Shown: positions 59,604-64,000 of the stretch, piece after piece
How the letters are laid out: each line of letters opens with the position of its first letter
How positions within the stretch are numbered: position 1 is the first letter of the stretch
Assembly: GCF_004564375.1 (NCBI RefSeq)
Contig: NZ_CP038267.1
Coordinates: forward strand, 2,606,501-2,670,500
From: Nocardioides euryhalodurans
GTDB taxonomy: Bacteria > Actinomycetota > Actinomycetes > Propionibacteriales > Nocardioidaceae
Reading direction: 5' to 3'
Length of the DNA: 64,000 bases
Translations under genes and position numbers: made by a program
Notes under the pieces: generated by a model
The model's input: the letters and a program-made list of their open reading frames with translations, nothing else
Databases searched by the model: none
Told to the model about the DNA's origin: nothing

Positions 59604-61811
59604 ATGGCGAGGGAGACGCGACGACTCTGGATCTGGCCGCTGCTCGTCGTGCTGCTGTGGCTCTTCGTCGGTGGACCGCTCGGCTCCTTCGCCGGCCGGC
59701 TGGCCGAGGTGCAGGAGAACGACAACGCGGCGTTCCTGCCGCAGAGCGCCGAGTCGACCGAGGTGCTCGACGTCCTGGTCGGCTTCCAGGACGAGGAGAC
59801 GATCCCGGTCACGGTCGTCTTCGAGCGCGAGGGCGGGCTGACGCCTGAGGACCAGCAGGCCATCGCGGCGTACGCCGAGGAGCTGGCCGAGGTCGACAAG
59901 ATCGCCGAGGGCGGGGTCGGCCAGCCGATCCCCTCGGAGGACGGCGAGGCCGCGCAGGTGGTGGTCCAGGTCGCGACCACCGACGGCGAGGAGCTGATCA
60001 CCGCGGTCGAGGGCGTCCGCGAGGTGCTGGCCGACCCGCCCGACGGCCTCACCGCCCTGGTCGGCGGTCAGGGCGGGGTGCTGGGCGACTTCGTCGACGC
60101 CTTCGGCGCGATCGACGGCGTGCTGCTCGTCGTCGCGATCTCGGTCGTGCTGCTGATCCTGGTGGTCGTCTACCGGACCCCGATCCTGCCGCTCGTGGTC
60201 GTCTTCTCCGCCGTGCTCGCGCTCGGCGTCGCCTCCGCCGCGATCTACGGGCTGGCGGCCGGCGACGTGCTGACCCTCAACGGCCAGTCGCAGGGCATCC
60301 TCTTCATCCTCGCCGTCGGCGCCGCCACCGACTACTCCCTGCTCGTCGTCGCGCGCTTCCGGGAGGAGCTGCGCGACCACGAGTCCAAGTACGACGCGAT
60401 GAGGGTCGCCTACAAGGGGGCCTTCGAGCCGATCGTCGCCTCGGGGGCGACCGTCATCCTCGGGTTGCTGTGCCTGCTGCTCTCCGACCTCGCCTCCCTG
60501 AGCGGCCTCGGGCCCGTGGGGGCGATCGGCATCGCCGGCGCGATGCTCAGCTCGCTGACCCTGCTGCCGGCGGCGCTGGTGCTGCTCGGCCGATGGGCCT
60601 TCTGGCCGTTCCTCCCTCGCTACGGCTCCGAGCACACCGACACCAAGGGACTCTGGGGACGGCTGGCGCGGCTGATCCGGGCGCGGGCACGCGTGGTCTG
60701 GCTGGTCACCTTCCTCGTCCTCGCCGGCTCGGCGGCCTTCGTGACGCAGCTCGACGAGGAGCAGGTCCCGCAGACCGAGCTGTTCCTCACCGAGGTCGAG
60801 TCGGTGACCGCGCAGGAGGTGATCGACCGTCACTTCGAGGCCGACAACGCCTCGCCGGTGCAGATCGTCACTCCGGAGGAGCACCTGCAGGCCACCCTCG
60901 AGCTGGTCTCGACCCACCCCGGGATCGCGGACTCCGGGTCGCCCGGCGCACCCGGCCAGCCGTCCCAGCCCGCGGTCTTCCCGCTGCCGTCCCCTGGGGA
61001 TCCGACCGTCCCACGGATCGTCGACGGCGAGGCGATCGTCCTCGCGACACTGGACGACCCGGCCGACAGCCAGGCGGCCAGCGACACGGTCCGCGACCTG
61101 CGTACGGACCTCGACGAGGTGTCCACCGACGTGCTCGTCGGCGGCTCCACGGCGATCAACCTCGACACCCGTGACGTCACCGGCAGCGACCGGGCCAAGG
61201 TGATCCCGGCGATCCTGATCGTCATCTTCGTGGTGCTCGCGCTGCTGCTCCGGGCACTGGTCGCGCCGGTGCTGCTGATCGTCGCCAACGTGCTCTCCTT
61301 CGGCGCCACGCTCGGCATCTCGGCGCTGGTCTTCGAGCACGTCTTCGACTTCCCCGCCTCCGACCCGTCGACGTCGTTGATCGGCTTCGTCTTCCTGGTC
61401 GCGCTCGGCATCGACTACTCGATCTTCCTGATGACGCGCGTGCGCGAGGAGTCGATCCGGCAAGGCACCCACCCGGGCATCCTCAAGGGACTGTCCGCGA
61501 CCGGCGGCGTGATCACCTCCGCGGGGATCGTGCTGGCCGCGACCTTCGCCGCGCTCGGAGTCGTCCCGATCCTGTTCCTCGCGCAGATCGGCTTCATCGT
61601 GGCGTTCGGCGTCCTGCTCGACGCGCTGGTCGTCCGCTCCCTGCTGGTCCCCGCGCTCGCGTACGACGTCGGGCCGGCCATCTGGTGGCCCTCCAGGCTG
61701 TGGCGCGAGCGCGACCACGCGGACGCGGAGACCGCGCGGATGCTGGATGGCGAGGGGGGCTCCACCCCGCCAGCTGGTCCGGGGAACCGTCACACAAACA
61801 GTCAGGCTTGA
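59604..61811 (+). CDS. MMPL/RND family transporter (735 aa)
   Basis: Two-fold RND-type membrane protein of the MMPL family. After the first helix come an extracytoplasmic domain (about 30-170), then five helices including VLLVVAISVVLLILVVVYRTP and GILFILAVGAATDYSLLVVARFREEL with the proton-relay GAATDYS, then the mirrored half with VFLVALGIDYSIFLMTRVREE (ALGIDYS). Uses proton motive force to export lipids or hydrophobic compounds. Its last codons and stop lie inside the TetR operator at 61794-61819, so the following tetR is a likely regulator of this region. Confidence 0.94.
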   Translation: MARETRRLWIWPLLVVLLWLFVGGPLGSFAGRLAEVQENDNAAFLPQSAESTEVLDVLVGFQDEETIPVTVVFEREGGLTPEDQQAIAAYAEELAEVDKIAEGGVGQPIPSEDGEAAQVVVQVATTDGEELITAVEGVREVLADPPDGLTALVGGQGGVLGDFVDAFGAIDGVLLVVAISVVLLILVVVYRTPILPLVVVFSAVLALGVASAAIYGLAAGDVLTLNGQSQGILFILAVGAATDYSLLVVARFREELRDHESKYDAMRVAYKGAFEPIVASGATVILGLLCLLLSDLASLSGLGPVGAIGIAGAMLSSLTLLPAALVLLGRWAFWPFLPRYGSEHTDTKGLWGRLARLIRARARVVWLVTFLVLAGSAAFVTQLDEEQVPQTELFLTEVESVTAQEVIDRHFEADNASPVQIVTPEEHLQATLELVSTHPGIADSGSPGAPGQPSQPAVFPLPSPGDPTVPRIVDGEAIVLATLDDPADSQAASDTVRDLRTDLDEVSTDVLVGGSTAINLDTRDVTGSDRAKVIPAILIVIFVVLALLLRALVAPVLLIVANVLSFGATLGISALVFEHVFDFPASDPSTSLIGFVFLVALGIDYSIFLMTRVREESIRQGTHPGILKGLSATGGVITSAGIVLAATFAALGVVPILFLAQIGFIVAFGVLLDALVVRSLLVPALAYDVGPAIWWPSRLWRERDHADAETARMLDGEGGSTPPAGPGNRHTNSQA

Positions 61812-61819
61812 CTGTTTGT
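61794..61819. promoter_or_regulatory. TetR operator overlapping the MMPL stop codon
   Basis: A perfect dyad of two 11-nt arms, ACAAACAGTCA-N4-TGACTGTTTGT. The stop TGA (61809-61811) is the first triplet of the right arm. TTGACT (61808-61813) could serve as -35 with CACGAT (61831-61836, 17-nt spacer) as -10, just before the GTG at 61843, so bound repressor would cover the tetR promoter. Confidence 0.7.
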
Positions 61820-61842
61820 TTGTACGCCGACACGATGGACCC

Positions 61843-62451
61843 GTGACCGCGACGACCCGGGTGCCGCAGGCCGACCGCACGCGTGCGATGCGGCTGCGCC
61901 TGCTCGAGGCGACCGTGGAGCTGCTGGTCGAGCGTGGCTTCTCCGGCACCTCCACCACGCTGGTCTCCGAGCGGGCCGGGGTCTCCCGGGGCGCCCAGCT
62001 CCACCACTTCCCGACCAAGAACGACCTGGTCGTCGCCGCGGTCGAGCACCTCACCGAGCTCCGCGGCCTCGAGCTCGAGCAGGCCCTCGGGCGGCTGCCG
62101 AGGGGGAGGGGGCGGACCCAGGCGGTCGTGCGGGTGCTGGGCGACCACTTCAGCTCGCCGGTGTTCGTGGCCGCGCTCGAGCTGTGGGTGGCCGCCCGGA
62201 CCGACGAGCTGCTGCTGGCCGCGGTCGCGCCGCTTGAGCAGCGCGTGGGCCGCGAGACCCACCGCCTCACCGTCGAGGCGCTCGGCGTCGACGAGTCCCG
62301 GCCCGGCAGCCGCGAGCTCGTGCAGGCGACGCTCGACCTGGTGCGCGGCCTCGGCCTGGCCGACACGATCACCGACGACGCGCGTCGGCGCGCCCGGATC
62401 CTCGACCACTGGGCCGCCGTCCTCGACCGCGAGCTGGAGGCGACCCGATGA
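61843..62451 (+). CDS. TetR family transcriptional regulator (202 aa)
   Basis: DNA-binding domain at about 13-60: RAMRLRLLEATVELLVERGFSGTSTTLVSERAGVSRGAQLHHFPTKNDLV, with SRGAQLHHF as the recognition helix. That variant is common in regulators of acyl-CoA and terpenoid metabolism. The C-terminal ligand domain is all-helical. The GTG start lies just after a perfect dyad, so autoregulation is likely. It overlaps the TIGR03084 gene by 4 nt and heads an operon that continues past the window. Confidence 0.93.
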   Translation: MTATTRVPQADRTRAMRLRLLEATVELLVERGFSGTSTTLVSERAGVSRGAQLHHFPTKNDLVVAAVEHLTELRGLELEQALGRLPRGRGRTQAVVRVLGDHFSSPVFVAALELWVAARTDELLLAAVAPLEQRVGRETHRLTVEALGVDESRPGSRELVQATLDLVRGLGLADTITDDARRRARILDHWAAVLDRELEATR

Positions 62452-63242
62452 ACGACGTGCTGGAGCAGGTGCTCGCCGACCTCGACGCCGAGGGTGCCCG
62501 GCTGGACGCGCTGCTCGACGACCTCCCTGAGGACGACTGGCGGCGCCCGACGCCGGCCCACGGGTGGGACGTCGCCACCCAGGTCGCCCACCTCGCGTGG
62601 ACCGACGAGGCCGCCGTCCTCGCCGCGACCGACAAGGCGGCGTGGGACACGCTGCTCCTCGACATGCTCGAGGACCCCGAGGGAGTGGTCGACCGCACCG
62701 CGCTCGAGGGCGGTCGGGTGCCGCCCGAGGCGCTGCTCGCCCGCTGGCACACCGCGCGGCGGTCGCTGGCGGATGCGCTGCGCGCCCACCCTCCGGGGGG
62801 GCGGATGCCGTGGTTCGGACCGCCGATGTCGGCCACCTCGATGGCCACCGCCCGCTTCATGGAGACCTGGGCCCACGGCCTCGACGTCCACGACGGGCTC
62901 GGCGCACGCCCCGAGCCGACCGACCGGATCCGGCACGTCGCCCACCTCGGCGTACGGACGAGGGGCTTCGCGTTCGTGGTGCACGGCCAGGAGGCTCCGA
63001 CCGAGGAGGTCCGGGTCGAGCTCACGGCGCCCAGCGGAGACCTGTGGACGTGGGGGCCCGCGGACGCGGCGCAGTCGGTGAGGGGGTCGGCGTACGACTT
63101 CTGCCTGCTCGTCACCCAGCGCGTGCACCGGCTCGACACCGCCCTGGTCGCACAGGGCCGCGACGCCAACACCTGGCTGGAGATCGCGCAGTGCTTCGCC
63201 GGCCCGCCGGGCGGCGGTCGGGAGCCGGGTTCCGATGGCTGA
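62448..63242 (+). CDS. TIGR03084 family metal-binding protein (264 aa)
   Basis: DinB-like protein of the actinobacterial TIGR03084 family. PTPAHGWDVATQVAHLAWTDEAA carries the first His, MATARFMETWAHGLDVHDGLG the later His pair, and a ~100-residue C-terminal domain (RHVAHLGVRTRGFAFVVHG) follows. The family is regularly found beside AtuA-like and acyl-CoA carboxylase genes. It probably binds a divalent metal, perhaps with mycothiol. Overlaps tetR by 4 nt and the next gene by 8 nt. Confidence 0.9.
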   Translation: MNDVLEQVLADLDAEGARLDALLDDLPEDDWRRPTPAHGWDVATQVAHLAWTDEAAVLAATDKAAWDTLLLDMLEDPEGVVDRTALEGGRVPPEALLARWHTARRSLADALRAHPPGGRMPWFGPPMSATSMATARFMETWAHGLDVHDGLGARPEPTDRIRHVAHLGVRTRGFAFVVHGQEAPTEEVRVELTAPSGDLWTWGPADAAQSVRGSAYDFCLLVTQRVHRLDTALVAQGRDANTWLEIAQCFAGPPGGGREPGSDG

Positions 63243-64000
63243 GCCCCTGCGGATCGGCAACTGCTCCGGCTTCTACGGCGACCGGCTCTCCGCGATGCGC
63301 GAGATGCTGGAGGGCTCGGCCGACGGCCGCTCGCTCGACGTGCTCACCGGCGACTACCTCGCCGAGCTCACGATGCTCATCCTGGGCCGCGACACGATGA
63401 AGGACCCGTCGCTGGGCTACGCCCGCACCTTCGTGCGCCAGGCCGAGGACTGCCTCGGTCTCGCGCTGGAGCGGGGCGTACGGATCGTGGCCAACGCCGG
63501 CGGGCTCAACCCCGCCGGCCTCGCCGCCCGGCTGCGCGAGGTCGCGGGCGGGCTCGGCCTCGACCCCGCGATCGCCCACGTCGAGGGCGACGACGTGCGC
63601 GAGCTGTCCTTCGAGGGCGCCCTGACCGCCAACGCCTACCTCGGGGGCTTCGGCATCGCCGCCGCCCTCGCCGCCGGCGCCGACGTGGTCGTCACCGGCC
63701 GGGTCACCGACGCCTCGCTCGTCCTCGGGCCGGCGGTCGCCCACCACGGCTGGACGACCGGCGACCTGGACGCGCTCGCGGGCGCGGTCGTCGCCGGGCA
63801 CGTCCTGGAGTGCGGCACGCAGGCGACCGGCGGCAACTTCTCCGGCTTCGCGTCGCTGCCCGCCGCCGCCCGCTCGCGGCCCCTCGGCTTCCCGGTGGCC
63901 GAGGTGGCCGGGGACGGGTCGAGCGTCATCACCAAGAACGACGACACCGGTGGCGCGGTCACCCTCGACACCGTCACCGCGCAGCTGCTCTACGAGATCC
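63235..64000 (+). CDS. AtuA family (DUF1446) acyclic terpene utilisation protein, 3-prime end outside window
   Basis: Partial, first ~255 residues of a family usually about 450-600 long. Start AEPLRIGNCSGFYGDRLSAMREML, the DUF1446 hallmark LTGDYLAELTMLILGR, RIVANAGGLNPAGLAARL, GGFGIAAALAAGADVVVTGRVTDASLVLGPAVAHHGW and ATGGNFSGF are all typical. AtuA is required for citronellol/geraniol breakdown in Pseudomonas, but its reaction is not known. The window ends within the gene. An acyl-CoA carboxylase and dehydrogenase would be expected next. Confidence 0.92.
   Translation, partial: MAEPLRIGNCSGFYGDRLSAMREMLEGSADGRSLDVLTGDYLAELTMLILGRDTMKDPSLGYARTFVRQAEDCLGLALERGVRIVANAGGLNPAGLAARLREVAGGLGLDPAIAHVEGDDVRELSFEGALTANAYLGGFGIAAALAAGADVVVTGRVTDASLVLGPAVAHHGWTTGDLDALAGAVVAGHVLECGTQATGGNFSGFASLPAAARSRPLGFPVAEVAGDGSSVITKNDDTGGAVTLDTVTAQLLYEI

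Noticed and set aside
59577..63260. Long minus-strand frame opposite the MMPL, TetR and TIGR03084 genes (1227 codons)
   Set aside because: Antisense shadow of three genes with strong motifs; low-complexity translation rich in Arg, Gly, Asp and Gln.

Overview
The window is very GC-rich, coding-dense DNA typical of a free-living actinobacterium. Frequent GTG starts, 4-nt ATGA/GTGA overlaps, probable leaderless genes, Actinobacteria-restricted families (TIGR03086, TIGR03084, DUF2332, DUF1707, an EF-G-like second copy) and a heavy load of acyl-CoA genes best fit Nocardioidaceae, probably Nocardioides or a relative. That placement is inference from style and gene content; no rRNA or other marker is present. 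I see no rRNA, tRNA, CRISPR array, insertion sequence or prophage, and no stretch over 300 bp without a gene.

Layout. 1-4.7 kb: two VOC proteins, a tiny basic protein, a lipoprotein, a DGPF/YCII protein paired with an ECF42-type sigma factor, and a PadR-DUF1707 pair with its own promoter and operators. 4.7-6.8 kb: an ABC exporter operon ending in an XRE regulator. 6.8-11.5 kb (minus): tandem GNAT, YceI, acyl-CoA dehydrogenase, secreted M28 peptidase. 11.6-17.4 kb (plus): glmS, a membrane protein, an SGNH esterase and a lipoprotein penicillin-binding protein. 17.5-24.9 kb: EF-G-like GTPase, succinate-semialdehyde dehydrogenase, DUF2332, a LuxR regulator, and a sigma factor with a DinB-like partner. 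25-30.4 kb: glpD-tetR divergent from an alkyl-DHAP-synthase-like flavoenzyme and a lipid kinase, a possible ether-lipid module; then pirin. 30.4-39.5 kb: GH1 glycosidase, MalY-type lyase, PadR-FadH, a DUF4396 protein behind a CsoR-like operator, and a CoA transferase-amidotransferase-monooxygenase run. 39.5-47.5 kb: DEAD-box helicase, CsbD, CPBP protease, and the MerR-regulated fadA-fadB beta-oxidation operon. 47.5-54.7 kb: ABC exporter and a four-gene operon (acyl-CoA dehydrogenase, SDR, aminoglycoside-kinase-like protein, histidine-phosphatase fold) resembling a kinase/dehydrogenase route for hydroxyacyl-CoAs. 54.7-64 kb: SDR, a PadR-ABC export operon, an MMPL transporter, and a TetR-TIGR03084-AtuA operon cut by the window edge.

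The most unusual layer is non-coding. Many gene ends carry long inverted repeats that begin about 6-17 nt after a stop codon. At least two sequence families recur: a ~92-bp element with 15-18 bp outer stems at 22.3 and 36.0 kb, and a GTGTGCC-type palindrome at 47.5 and 51.6 kb. One copy of the latter lies inside the start of a coding region, and a 22-bp tandem/inverted array runs into the stop codon of the EF-G-like gene. Several well-formed operators are also visible: a CsoR-like palindrome between -35 and -10, a MerR-type 19-bp spacer promoter, and two TetR dyads.
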